DNA from: JAMDEO01 sp963775295
GTDB lineage: Bacteria; Actinomycetota; Thermoleophilia; RBG-16-64-13
Assembly (NCBI GenBank): GCA_963775295.1
Contig: CAVZIK010000006.1
Coordinates: forward strand, 3,472,001 to 3,536,000
Length of the DNA stretch: 64,000 bases
Direction: 5' to 3'
The position numbers and the translations under genes are program-made. Shown piece after piece: positions 17,101 through 24,792 of this stretch. The notes under the pieces are model-generated. The model saw only the letters and a program-made list of their open reading frames with translations, searched no databases and had not been told where the DNA came from. Every line of letters begins with the position of its first letter. The first letter of the stretch is position 1.

Positions 17101-17985
17101 GTGGAGTTTGTCGCCATCGACTTCGAGACCGCCAACCCGAGCTATGCATCCATTTGCCAGATCGGCTTCGCGCATTACTCTGGAACCGAACTCATTGACG
17201 AATGGAAGTCGTACGTGGACCCGGAGGACTACTTCCACCCCATGAATGTTCGCATCCACGGGATTGACTTTCCGATGATCAACGGCGCGCCACGGTTACC
17301 CGACCTGCACCCAGAGGTCGTTCGCTGGCTGGATGGTCGAGTCGTCGTGTCGCACACCGCGTTCGATCGGGTCGCATTGCGGCAGGCGTTTGACAAGTAC
17401 GGCTTATCTGCACCCGACTGCCGCTGGCTGGACTCATCCTTGGTTGCGAGACGAACGTGGAGTGAGTGCGCGTACTCGGGGTATGGTCTTGGGCCGGTCT
17501 GCCGCCTCATTGGCTATGACTTTGCGCATCACGACGCTCTTGAGGATGCCAAGGCCGCCGGGCAGGTTCTGATCGCGGCATGCGCCCACTCAGGCCTCAC
17601 CATTGCCGACTGGATCACTCGCGTTCGCAAGCCAATAGGCGGGAGTTCGTCGTCACGCTATTCGCAGGCCACTCGGCGCGAAGGTAATCCAGACGGCCCG
17701 CTCTTTGGCGAGGTGATGGTGTTCACGGGGGCCCTTCGCATCTCTCGTGCCAAGGCCGCGAACCTTGCCGCTGATCTCGGATGTGAGGTCGCAAGTGGAG
17801 TCAACAAACACACCACCACGCTCGTTGTGGGTAATCAGGATGTGACGCGGCTCGCCGGGCATGAGCTCAGCAGCAAGCATCGACGGGCTGAGGAATTGGT
17901 GGCAGCGGGACAAGAGATCCGAATTCTGCGGGAGAGCGATTTCGCGGCCCTCGTGGCCCTTCAGGATGTGCCAGGGCAGTCCTGA
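17101..17985 (+). CDS. DnaQ-like 3'-5' exonuclease with C-terminal BRCT domain
   Basis: A 294-residue protein. Residues 1-170 form a DEDDh exonuclease: AIDFETAN (Asp and Glu), SHTAFDRVAL (Asp) and HDALEDAKAAG (His and Asp). Residues about 200-285 form a BRCT domain (GEVMVFTGALRISRAKAAN, LGCEVASGVNKHTTTLVVG) as found at the end of bacterial ligases. This exonuclease-BRCT fusion is a known repair or proofreading-type protein of uncertain role. The GTG at 17101 is preferred because GGGAGG lies six bases upstream; a GTG at 17074 is also in frame. It stands alone on the plus strand. Confidence 0.87.
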   Translation: MEFVAIDFETANPSYASICQIGFAHYSGTELIDEWKSYVDPEDYFHPMNVRIHGIDFPMINGAPRLPDLHPEVVRWLDGRVVVSHTAFDRVALRQAFDKYGLSAPDCRWLDSSLVARRTWSECAYSGYGLGPVCRLIGYDFAHHDALEDAKAAGQVLIAACAHSGLTIADWITRVRKPIGGSSSSRYSQATRREGNPDGPLFGEVMVFTGALRISRAKAANLAADLGCEVASGVNKHTTTLVVGNQDVTRLAGHELSSKHRRAEELVAAGQEIRILRESDFAALVALQDVPGQS

Positions 17986-18332
17986 CCCGCGCATCCTGCG
18001 AATGGCAGAATCGCTAGCCTAACGACGAGAGGGTGCGGCCTCCGCTGATCCGCTGGACGCCTTGATTGGACTATGGCTGGTAGGCCCTTGATTCGTAAGA
18101 TGTTATGAAACCAAGTGAATCGTCGATTCGGCAGACTGGGGCGACTAGACCGGCCACTCGTGCCGTCTGTGGTTCCAATCGATCCAAGCCTGTCGTGTGT
18201 ATGGTGTTCGACATTGACTGGGAACTACACAGGACCTTCGCCACTGCGACGTGTACATTCGGTGCGCACGCCCCCTGTCACTCGGCACGATCCGGGCTTT
18301 CACGGCACTTTCGACCAATGCTGCCAAAAAGG

Positions 18333-18356
18333 AAACCCCCGGTTTGCGGGGGTTTT
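18333..18356. terminator. Hairpin terminator beside the tRNA-Lys remnant
   Basis: An 8-bp stem AAACCCCC / GGGGGTTT with a 7-base loop. The T-run is four on the plus strand and three on the minus strand. It lies two bases from the 3' end of the tRNA remnant, so it is probably the original tRNA terminator, usable in both directions. Confidence 0.7.
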
Positions 18357-18358
18357 AA

Positions 18359-18401
18359 TGAGCCGTGATGGACTCGAATCATCGACCCTCGGATTAAAAG
18401 T
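18359..18401 (-). pseudogene. tRNA-Lys (TTT) 3' half: attachment-site remnant
   Basis: On the minus strand the sequence runs from the anticodon loop ACTTTTAATCC through a T-arm with TTCGAGTCC to the acceptor strand ACGGCTCA. It lacks the acceptor 5' strand, the D-arm and the 5' anticodon stem. The T-stem has one mispair (A opposite C). A 43-base 3' half starting at the anticodon loop is the usual crossover core of tyrosine-integrase elements, and the integrase remnants lie to its right. Confidence 0.7.
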
Positions 18402-18712
18402 GCGGACCAAGGTCCGTTTCGGGAGATGGGGAGCCCTCTGGGTTTCATGCCCCCTCAGACCACATTTTGGGCTCAGATGCCCCTCTCGTCACGAACCTAT
18501 CCGGTTACTGCCCGAGACCCCGTCCGGGGGGCAAAAGTTCTCTGATTTCGCCGTTATGAACCAGGGGGGTGGCATCCTATTTTTTGCGGCATCGTCCCAT
18601 TGGGTCTCAAAGTGCCCCTTGAGCAGCGTTTTATGAGCTTCATCGGCCGGACTGTTCTTGCCGGCTATTATTTTTGAGCGTAAAGTGTGGGTCATACATG
18701 GGTGACAAAATC

Positions 18713-18743
18713 AGCCGGTTTTAGCCCGAAAATAGCCGGTTTT
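18713..18743. repeat. Direct repeat AGCCGGTTTT with 21-bp step
   Basis: Two copies of AGCCGGTTTT at 18713-18722 and 18734-18743. The start-to-start distance is 21 bp, two helical turns, so both face the same side of the helix. They lie about 60 bases upstream of the zinc-ribbon gene and about 310 bases from the tRNA remnant, so they may be an operator or integrase arm sites. Confidence 0.45.
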
Positions 18744-18800
18744 GCGTCAAATATCCTCATTTCGGGCGTATGGAACAGATGTAAGAAGGGGCGCTTGAAA

Positions 18801-19697
18801 GTGGAGCGAATTGCCAAGCGCACGATCGAAGACTGTGCCACCCTCGACATCCGGGACCTGGTCCGAGAGGGGCATCTCCGGGATGGCAACACTGGAGAGA
18901 TTTGCCTACCCCAAGGGGATGAAGGGAAGATCGTACTCTCCTTCACCGTCAAGGACGACTGGTTTGACTTTGACATCACCGATGCCACCAGCCTGGACGC
19001 CTATCCGAGGAACTCGGTCGTCCTTTCCTGCCCGGTCAACTCTCCGGAGGCCAAGAACCTGAGCTTCTTCTGCCCGCTGTGCAACGCAACCGTCCGCACG
19101 ATCCATCTTCCCCCTGGAGCCGGGCATTTCGCCTGCCGTACCTGCCACGGTCTCTCCTATCGGAGTCGTCAGGGCCGCCTTCCGGAGTGGGAGAAGCTGG
19201 AAGCCCGTCTGGCCCGGGTGGAGAAGATCATTGATGGGGCAAGACCGGGATGTCCGCGCTGGCTGGCGGCTCTGGAAGAGGAAAAGAAGCTCCTTGCCCG
19301 GAGACAGGAGATCCTCTTGGTCATCCTTAGGGAGCTTGAAAGACTCAAGCAACGCGACCGTGCCATGCGAAGAGAAGATAGACGCCAGGCCCGAGAACGC
19401 CGGAAGCTCTCGCATCTCGCTCTCCCGGAAGCGGCTGCCCGCTCTACCGAAGAAGTGAGCCTCGATCTCAAGCGGCCCCGGGGACGACCCCGTAAGGAGA
19501 AGCGCCCCTATCATCGGGAGAAACCATTTCCGAGCGCGGAGCGGGAAAGCCCGGCCCAGGGGTTCTGCTTTGGATGCCGGGGTTGGCATGAGCCCGTGGG
19601 TGAGAGGCTCGTTACCTACTCCAGTGGTCGCACCGCCGTTTGGGGCACCTGTCCCAACTGCAAAGCGACGATAACCCGGATCATCAAGCAAACCTAG
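18801..19697 (+). CDS. Zinc-ribbon protein with AT-hook, mobile-element accessory
   Basis: A 298-residue protein of the mobile-element family with the pattern CRxCHGLxYxS. A first zinc ribbon is formed by CPLCNATVRTIHLPPG and ACRTCHGLSYRSR. A long charged helical segment follows (many Arg/Glu, coiled-coil-like, about residues 130-230), then an AT-hook-like KRPRGRPRKEKRP and a second ribbon CFGCRGWHEP ... TCPNCKATI. The frame opens at a GTG at 18687, but the GTG at 18801 starts the conserved part. These proteins sit beside integrases in many actinobacterial elements and probably bind nucleic acid. Function is not established. Confidence 0.6.
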   Translation: MERIAKRTIEDCATLDIRDLVREGHLRDGNTGEICLPQGDEGKIVLSFTVKDDWFDFDITDATSLDAYPRNSVVLSCPVNSPEAKNLSFFCPLCNATVRTIHLPPGAGHFACRTCHGLSYRSRQGRLPEWEKLEARLARVEKIIDGARPGCPRWLAALEEEKKLLARRQEILLVILRELERLKQRDRAMRREDRRQARERRKLSHLALPEAAARSTEEVSLDLKRPRGRPRKEKRPYHREKPFPSAERESPAQGFCFGCRGWHEPVGERLVTYSSGRTAVWGTCPNCKATITRIIKQT

Positions 19698-19820
19698 GGG
19701 GTCTTTCCGGGAGGCTACCCTCACGATTGCGGGGCCAGTATCCGGGGCGCGTTGACTTGAGGTTGACTGGGGTAGCGGGACACTTCGGGAACGGCCGCGG
19801 GCTGATCGGTTCCCCTCTTT

Positions 19821-20582
19821 TCAGTCGGGGACCACCAGAGCCGCCACCTGGGAGGCCGCCTCCTCGGAGAGAGCCGGGATGGAATGCGAGTAGGTGTCCA
19901 GAGTGATCGAGATGCTCCCGTGACCCAGCCGCTCGCTCAGCACTTTGACGTGAACGCCGGCCGCCAGCGCCAGGGTTGCGTAACTGTGGCGCAAATCGTG
20001 CAAACGGATCTGCGGTAGTCCCGCCTTCTTGGAAGCGCTGAGGAAACTTCTCGTCACCCGTTCCGGGTGAAGCGGCTCCCCATCCTTCTTGGTAAACACA
20101 TAGCCTGAGTCCTTCCACTTGGGTCCGAAGGCTAAGCGTTCTTCCTTCTGTCGACGGCGATGCTCCTTAAGGGCCGCGCAGGTGCTCGGGTCAAGAGCGA
20201 TCATGCGCCGGCCCCGTCTGGTCTTGGGTTCGGAGAGATGAGCTGCATAGCCCAGCATCACCCGGGTCTTGTTGATGCTGATCCGCCCGACTTCGATGTC
20301 GACGTCTGTCCACTTGAGCCCCAAGACCTCCCCCCTTCTTGCCCCGGTGGTCGCAAAGAGCAACCAGAGAGCGTAGAGGCGACTACCGCGTTCGTGGCCG
20401 AGAAACCTCTTGAGTTCGGAGGCGCTCCACACCTTCATCTCCGTCTGGGTCAGACTAAGACGAGGTGGGTCGGCAAAATCCACCGGGTTTCTGGTTATAC
20501 GGTTCCAGCGGGTGGCGTCGCGCAAGGCCTTGTGAAGCGTTGCATGGACGCGTCTCACACTGGCCGCAGAGAGTCCGGGCTT
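19821..20582 (-). pseudogene. Tyrosine integrase, catalytic C-terminal part (split by IS21)
   Basis: This is the second part of an integrase gene interrupted by an IS21 element. It carries the core-binding end (RVHATLHKALRDATRWN) and the full catalytic domain: first Arg in TTGARRGEVLGLKW, the Lys region after ISINKTRV, HDLRHSYATLALAAG (His-x-x-Arg), LGHGSISITLDTYSH with the second His, and the nucleophile Tyr. Joining codon 20582 to the N-terminal piece across one copy of the target duplication gives an uninterrupted frame of about 410 residues. Without its N-terminal arm-binding domain the fragment is unlikely to function. Confidence 0.88.
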
Positions 20583-20644
20583 GTCCTGTCAATGCCGGTT
20601 GAATACGAACCCCTCTCCGCCGAAGTAAAACGGACCCCTCTCGC

Positions 20645-21430
20645 CTAGTTCCCTCCGCCCACCTCCTCCTGTTTGGCGATGACCCCGGCCTTGAGCTTGT
20701 CTTTCAGACGATAGCTCTGCCCTCGGATGGCAATGGTCGTCGAATGGTGGAGCAGGCGATCAAGGATGGCGGAGGCAATGACGGCGTCCCCAGAGAACAC
20801 CTCCGCCCACTCCCCATAGCTCTTGTTGCTCGTGAGGATGATCGAGCCCCGTTCATAGCGGTGAGAGATGACATGAAAGAGCAGGTTGGCCTCATCTGCC
20901 GCCAAGGGTAGAAACCCGATCTCGTCGATGATGAGCAGACTGGGACGCACGTAGGTGCGAAGTCGGTTGGTGTAGGTGCCGGCACGGGTGGCAGAAGCAA
21001 GGGAAGCGACCATATCCGCACAGGTGGTGAACTTCACTTTCAGGCGATGCTTGGCGGCTTCGAGGCCCAGAGCCACGGCCAAGTGGCTCTTGCCCACACC
21101 AGGAGGTCCCAGGAAGATGAGGTTCTCTTTGCGCTCGATAAACGCGCAGCTTGCGAGCTCCCGCACCTGCTTGCGGCTCACCGATGTCTGGAAGCTGAAG
21201 TCGAAATCCTCGAGAGTGCGCAAGAAGGGGAAGGAGGCGGTCTTCGTGATCATGTCGGTGGCCCGAGAGTCCGCGGCTTCCGCTTCGCTTCTAAGTACCC
21301 TCTCCAGGAACTCGGTGTAGCTCTGGTTCTTGGCGGCCGCGTCCTCGGCAATGAGCGGGGCGACATCAGCCACGATGTGGAGATTCAGGCGTTCGGCGTG
21401 CAGAGCGATCCGCTCCAGTTCGAGGTTCAC
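20645..21430 (-). CDS. istB: IS21 helper ATPase IstB
   Basis: A 261-residue AAA+ ATPase of the DnaC/IstB class that loads and activates the IstA transposase on target DNA. Visible are Walker A LGPPGVGKSHLAVALG, Walker B LLIIDEIGFLP, sensor I ILTSNKSYGEW and the C-terminal Arg region near SYRLKDKLKAG. It overlaps the end of istA by four bases (ATGA type), the usual IS21 arrangement. Intact. Confidence 0.94.
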   Translation of the reverse strand: MNLELERIALHAERLNLHIVADVAPLIAEDAAAKNQSYTEFLERVLRSEAEAADSRATDMITKTASFPFLRTLEDFDFSFQTSVSRKQVRELASCAFIERKENLIFLGPPGVGKSHLAVALGLEAAKHRLKVKFTTCADMVASLASATRAGTYTNRLRTYVRPSLLIIDEIGFLPLAADEANLLFHVISHRYERGSIILTSNKSYGEWAEVFSGDAVIASAILDRLLHHSTTIAIRGQSYRLKDKLKAGVIAKQEEVGGGN

Positions 21431-22416
21431 GCGAGCACCTCCTCATAGACGGAGAGAGGACGATGCTGCACCTCGACCTCGGCAAAGACGAAGAGAGGGC
21501 CGGGAGGCGCGGGGACCGCTTGACGGGTCTTCCAGGGCCGAGCGGCCGCAAAGGGAAGGAGCTTCTCCTCCGTGAGCCTCTTGGCCGGTTTTTCCCCGGT
21601 TGTCGCGTGGATGCGCTCGTTGGCGACCGTGTCGACCCACATCTGGAGCTGGACGTTCACATCAGCCAGATCCCGGAAGGTCCGTCCGCAGAAGAAGCGG
21701 TCCTTGAGGTATCCGATGGAGCGCTCCACTTTTCCCTTGGTCTTGGCCCGGTAAGGGCGGCAGGCTCTCGGGCGAAAGCCGTAGTGACCGGCGAAGGCAA
21801 GGAGACTGGGATGGAAGCGGACTCCCTCTCTGGTGTGGGCAAGCACCGCCTGCTTCTGGTTGTCATAGAGGATCTCTTCAGGCATACCTCCGAAGAAGGC
21901 AAAGGCGCGGACGTGAAGCGCCAGAAAGGTGTCAAGCTCGGTGCTTGTCACCACCTCGGCATAAAGAGCGCGGGAATACCCGAGCACCATGACGAAGAGG
22001 TAGAGCGGAGTGACCGTGCCGGAAAGCTCGTGCCGTCCCAAGAGGGCCCAGTCGACCTGCGCCTGACGGCCGGGCGGGGTCTCGAACCTGACCACAGGCT
22101 CCCGGCGCTTTCTCCGGTAGGGATAGGTGAAGTCCTTAAGGATGGAGATCCCGCCGTCGTAGCCCCGCTCCCTGATCTCCTCAAAGAGCGTGATGGCGGG
22201 AAGATCGGGAAAGTCGGCCAATCGGGTCAGAATGTAGTCCTTGAAAGGATCCAGCTTGGATGGCCGGGCGGTACGGTGATATTCCGGTGGCCCACCTCTC
22301 AGAAGCGCCCGCCTCACCGCATTTCGAGAGATGCCGAGCTCCCGGGCGATCGTCTTGATCCCCAGTCCCTGCCGATGAAGAGAAACAACGTCCACCCATT
22401 CCTCCAGACTGATCAC
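21427..22416 (-). CDS. istA: IS21 transposase IstA
   Basis: A 329-residue DDE transposase that starts at a GTG. An N-terminal helix-turn-helix (IKTIARELGISRNAVRRALL) is followed by the rve catalytic core with the acidic triad in RQAQVDWA, ILYDNQKQAV and TKGKVERSIGYLK, and a basic C-terminus. It is somewhat short for IstA (often 340-520 residues) but has all three catalytic residues. It is translated together with istB. Confidence 0.93.
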   Translation of the reverse strand: MISLEEWVDVVSLHRQGLGIKTIARELGISRNAVRRALLRGGPPEYHRTARPSKLDPFKDYILTRLADFPDLPAITLFEEIRERGYDGGISILKDFTYPYRRKRREPVVRFETPPGRQAQVDWALLGRHELSGTVTPLYLFVMVLGYSRALYAEVVTSTELDTFLALHVRAFAFFGGMPEEILYDNQKQAVLAHTREGVRFHPSLLAFAGHYGFRPRACRPYRAKTKGKVERSIGYLKDRFFCGRTFRDLADVNVQLQMWVDTVANERIHATTGEKPAKRLTEEKLLPFAAARPWKTRQAVPAPPGPLFVFAEVEVQHRPLSVYEEVLA

Positions 22417-22532
22417 GAACCTCCCCCTCGGCCAGAGACACAGGACTCTTAAGCCGAGAAGCCTACCTGTTTGAGGAAGGGGGGTCCGTTTTCAATCGTC
22501 ACTAGGGGGTCATGTTTCCACCGGCAGCGACA

Positions 22533-23003
22533 GTCCTTGCCTCTACCTTCGGAGAGCAACCGGGAGTAGAAGGCGTTGATGTGAGGGGCCCCGAGCTGCT
22601 GCAGGGTCATCGATCCGAGATGGGGAATGATGTGCAGCTTCACGTGTCCTTGGTAGGAGAGGTAGGTATTGGGGCGGATGGTTGCGCGCACCGCCGGTAA
22701 CCACTCGTTCGTGAGGAACTCAGAGAGGCGCATGCGCGACGGCTCTATATAGGTACCGGCCGAGAGGGAGGCAAGCACCTTGGTAAGAGCCTCTTCGGCT
22801 TCCCGCCGGCTGGCAAATCCTGCTTTCATCTCTTGGCGGCGTTTGATCGTCTCCTGCAGGGGGCCGTGGCAGAGGGGGCAGGACTGCAGGCGTTCGCTTT
22901 TGATCCAGAAGCGTTTGTGGCAGGCCGGGCAACGCTCTAGGGGCTGAGGACCGAGCTCGGCTACGTATTCCCAGGTGGCTCGCTTCTTGATGTGACCGCG
23001 CAT
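22533..23003 (-). pseudogene. Tyrosine integrase, N-terminal part with inserted zinc ribbon
   Basis: This is the first 157 codons of the split integrase, starting MRGHIKKRATWEYVAELG (AP2-like arm-binding fold) at ATG 23003. The core-binding SAM-like domain follows: FLTNEWLPAVRATIRPNTY then HVKLHIIPHLGSMTLQQL. Between the two arm-domain strands lies a zinc ribbon, CPACHKRFW ... CPLCHG, where most relatives have only a short turn. The frame runs GRGKD up to the IS21 end and then continues as KPGLSAASVRRV in the C-terminal piece. In the present gene the frame reads on into the IS end and stops at 22449. Confidence 0.85.
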
Positions 23004-23125
23004 GACTCTTGAGGACCCCTTCCGCTGGTTACTTGCCACCGGACAGTACTGCTCTTGTTGCCGGAAATGGCAAGTCAAACCGGCTTTTCTGGTTCCCCGT
23101 CCGTTTCTGTCCCTCCTTCTCGGCT

Positions 23126-23153
23126 GTTAACACCACTAGTCAGTGGTGCTAAC
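23126..23153. promoter_or_regulatory. 28-bp inverted repeat upstream of the TrmB-type regulator
   Basis: GTTA-A-CACCACT-AGTC-AGTGGTG-C-TAAC. The 7-bp inner arms and 4-bp outer arms are perfect. It lies about 50 bases before the regulator start and about 120 bases from the divergent integrase start. A likely operator, probably for autoregulation. Confidence 0.55.
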
Positions 23154-23203
23154 ATGACCAAAACCCCACAGACCCGGGATGGGATGTGAGGAAAGGAGTC
23201 CAG

Positions 23204-24049
23204 ATGGTGCCCGAAGGCAACATCGCCCACGAGCTTGAGAGCCTTGGTCTAACAACCTATGAGACTCGGGCCTATCTCACCCTTCTACGCCGCGGTAGCT
23301 TCAGCGCCGCCGAGCTGTCCCGCGTCTCAGAGGTCCCCCGGCAACGAATCTATGACGTCATCGACATGCTGGTGGATAAGGGCCTCTGTCAGGTGCGGAC
23401 AGATTCTCCGCGTACCGTCGCGGCTATCTCCCCCACTCTTGCTGTGGCCGCTCTTGCAGCTCGACGAGCGCGCGAGCTGGCGGCCGAAGGGGAAATGGCG
23501 CAGGAGATAGCGAGTGGACTTACTCGTAGTCTTGAGATCCTCCACCAGAAGGGGCAGGGGCAGGAGGGGTCGCCTCAGTACCTGAGCATTTACCGAGATC
23601 ATTCTCAGATCGTCACCGTCGCAGAAGAACTCGCGCGAGCATCGAGCAAGGAAATACGGATGTGTCTTGTCGGCCCCTCCCCGTTTGCCACCGGAAAGAG
23701 CGCTGAGTTTCTAGGCGATGCCCTTGAGCGTGGAGTGACATGCAGGGCGCTATGCTCGCAAGTTCCGACTCTGGGCGCTGAGTTCGGAAGTCTCAGAAGC
23801 ACGTACACCGACCGAGGTCTTACCGTCCGACGCCTGCGGACCCCACTGCCTGGGCCTCGGATGCTGGTCTTCGACCGGGCGGCAGTTCTTCTGTTCTTCC
23901 CCGATCCTCTGGCCGGAAGCCCGAGCTTCCAGATGCTCAGCGTCACGCACCCCCAGATGCTTGCGCTGATGGCATTTGCGTTCGAAAGCCTGTGGGGACA
24001 AGAGGGAGCAAGGGATCTGGACGCTCAGGGAAGCCCGCGGAGCAAGTAG
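23204..24049 (+). CDS. TrmB-family transcriptional regulator
   Basis: A 281-residue regulator. Residues about 10-75 are the TrmB winged helix (LGLTTYETRAYLTLLRRG, LSRVSEVPRQRIYDVIDML). The rest is the C-terminal effector/phospholipase-D-like region (EIRMCLVGPSPF, RMLVFDRAAVLLFFPD). TrmB proteins in archaea and some bacteria sense sugars. The ATG at 23204 is preferred because AAAGGAGT lies just upstream, although the frame opens at GTG 23186. A strong inverted repeat at 23126-23153 is its probable operator. No metabolic target lies beside it. Confidence 0.82.
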   Translation: MVPEGNIAHELESLGLTTYETRAYLTLLRRGSFSAAELSRVSEVPRQRIYDVIDMLVDKGLCQVRTDSPRTVAAISPTLAVAALAARRARELAAEGEMAQEIASGLTRSLEILHQKGQGQEGSPQYLSIYRDHSQIVTVAEELARASSKEIRMCLVGPSPFATGKSAEFLGDALERGVTCRALCSQVPTLGAEFGSLRSTYTDRGLTVRRLRTPLPGPRMLVFDRAAVLLFFPDPLAGSPSFQMLSVTHPQMLALMAFAFESLWGQEGARDLDAQGSPRSK

Positions 24050-24063
24050 CCGGTACACTATGG

Positions 24064-24420
24064 CTACCCTAGGTCGGAACCTCGACCACTTCCTGCGACA
24101 CGGGTGGCTTGCTTTTCCCGGCGTCCTTTTTCGATAAGGGCCTCCAGATCGGCAAGGGAGACCAAGCCTTCACGCACGAGAGCCCGAAGGTCCCGCTCGG
24201 CCAGATCGATCTGTTCCTCAAGGAAATACCCTTGGGGCAGTTCGAAGGCCTCCTCGAACTTGCGCAAGGTCCCTATGACCCGAGAGTCTGCCGCCAGCCC
24301 TCGCTTCTTATGTTCGTAGCGGCTGATGGTAGCCGGAGTGGGTCCCCCATGGGCATAGACATCAAGAGCAAAGGCCGCATCCGTCGCACGCGAGGGTGAC
24401 CTCTGTGGTGACCAAATGGA
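24064..24420 (-). pseudogene. Decayed XRE-type HTH regulator
   Basis: The minus frame reads GPTPATISRYEHKKRGL then LRKFEEAFELPQGYF, the recognition helix and following part of an XRE (cro/cI) regulator, and ends with a charged helical tail. The first helices are replaced by Ser/Arg/Pro-rich sequence without a usable start. The frame can be followed to at least 24420. A shorter protein of 67 residues from GTG-type codon at 24267 would lack the HTH. Best read as a relic. Confidence 0.4.
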
Positions 24421-24603
24421 AGAGTTCGATGGGTACCGTAGTGTCCTGAGGGCTGCATCTATACCAATTGGCGGCGTGAATCGGGATGAACCGCACTCCT
24501 CACCAAGGCGCGATTGGAGGATGCACGCATGCCGTGGGACTCGGGCGGCATCTATCTGCTTTGACGGGTCCGAAAACCTCTGGGTGTGCTGGCCGAAGGC
24601 CGG

Positions 24604-24768
24604 TCAACCGCCCAAGTGACTGATATCGCTGTCTCTCCTGAGGAGTCGGACAGGCACGGCTAGCACCCGAAGAACTGGCGAGCGGGAGTTAAGGAAGTAA
24701 CGGCCTCTCACCATCAGCAGAATGACGCACACGGCAAGCGCCAGAAAGATACCATCATGAAAGTGCAT
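24604..24768 (-). CDS. Small single-pass membrane protein
   Basis: A 54-codon gene with the ribosome site GGAGG five bases before ATG. Residues 5-21 (DGIFLALAVCVILLMV) form one transmembrane helix. The C-terminal half is Arg-rich and cytoplasmic by the positive-inside rule. No family is recognised. The strong ribosome site supports translation. It stands alone between relic genes. Confidence 0.4.
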   Translation of the reverse strand: MHFHDGIFLALAVCVILLMVRGRYFLNSRSPVLRVLAVPVRLLRRDSDISHLGG

Positions 24769-24792
24769 TTTTGCCTCCGCCAATCTTGGCAC

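Larger units (their letters stand above)
17986..18800. other. Element-end region without protein genes
   Basis: About 815 bases between the exonuclease and the zinc-ribbon gene. It holds a terminator (18333-18356), a tRNA-Lys 3' half (18359-18401) and a direct repeat (18713-18743). A weak hairpin GCCGG/CCGGC with a T-rich tail lies near 18645-18677. Open frames here are overlapping shadows without family signal. Confidence 0.5.
20587..22532 (-). mobile_element. IS21-family insertion sequence, complete, with GTCC target duplication
   Basis: A 1,946-bp element with istA and istB. Its ends are inverted repeats starting TGTC: the left reads TGTCAATGCCGGTTGAA and the right, on the minus strand, TGTCGCTGCCGGTGGAA. 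Both have a second conserved block AAAACGGACCCC further in (about 20626-20638 and 22481-22494). The target duplication GTCC is at 20583-20586 and 22533-22536. Insertion split the integrase gene. Both IS genes are intact, so insertion may be fairly recent. Confidence 0.9.

Noticed and set aside
18421..18660. Search for the 5' half of tRNA-Lys next to the 3' half
   Set aside because: No D-arm or acceptor 5' strand (GAGCCGT) was found upstream on the minus strand, so it is not a functional tRNA with an intron or insertion.
21463..22452. Plus-strand frame of 329 codons opposite istA
   Set aside because: Shadow of the transposase, with no domain signal. The minus-strand frame has all IstA motifs.
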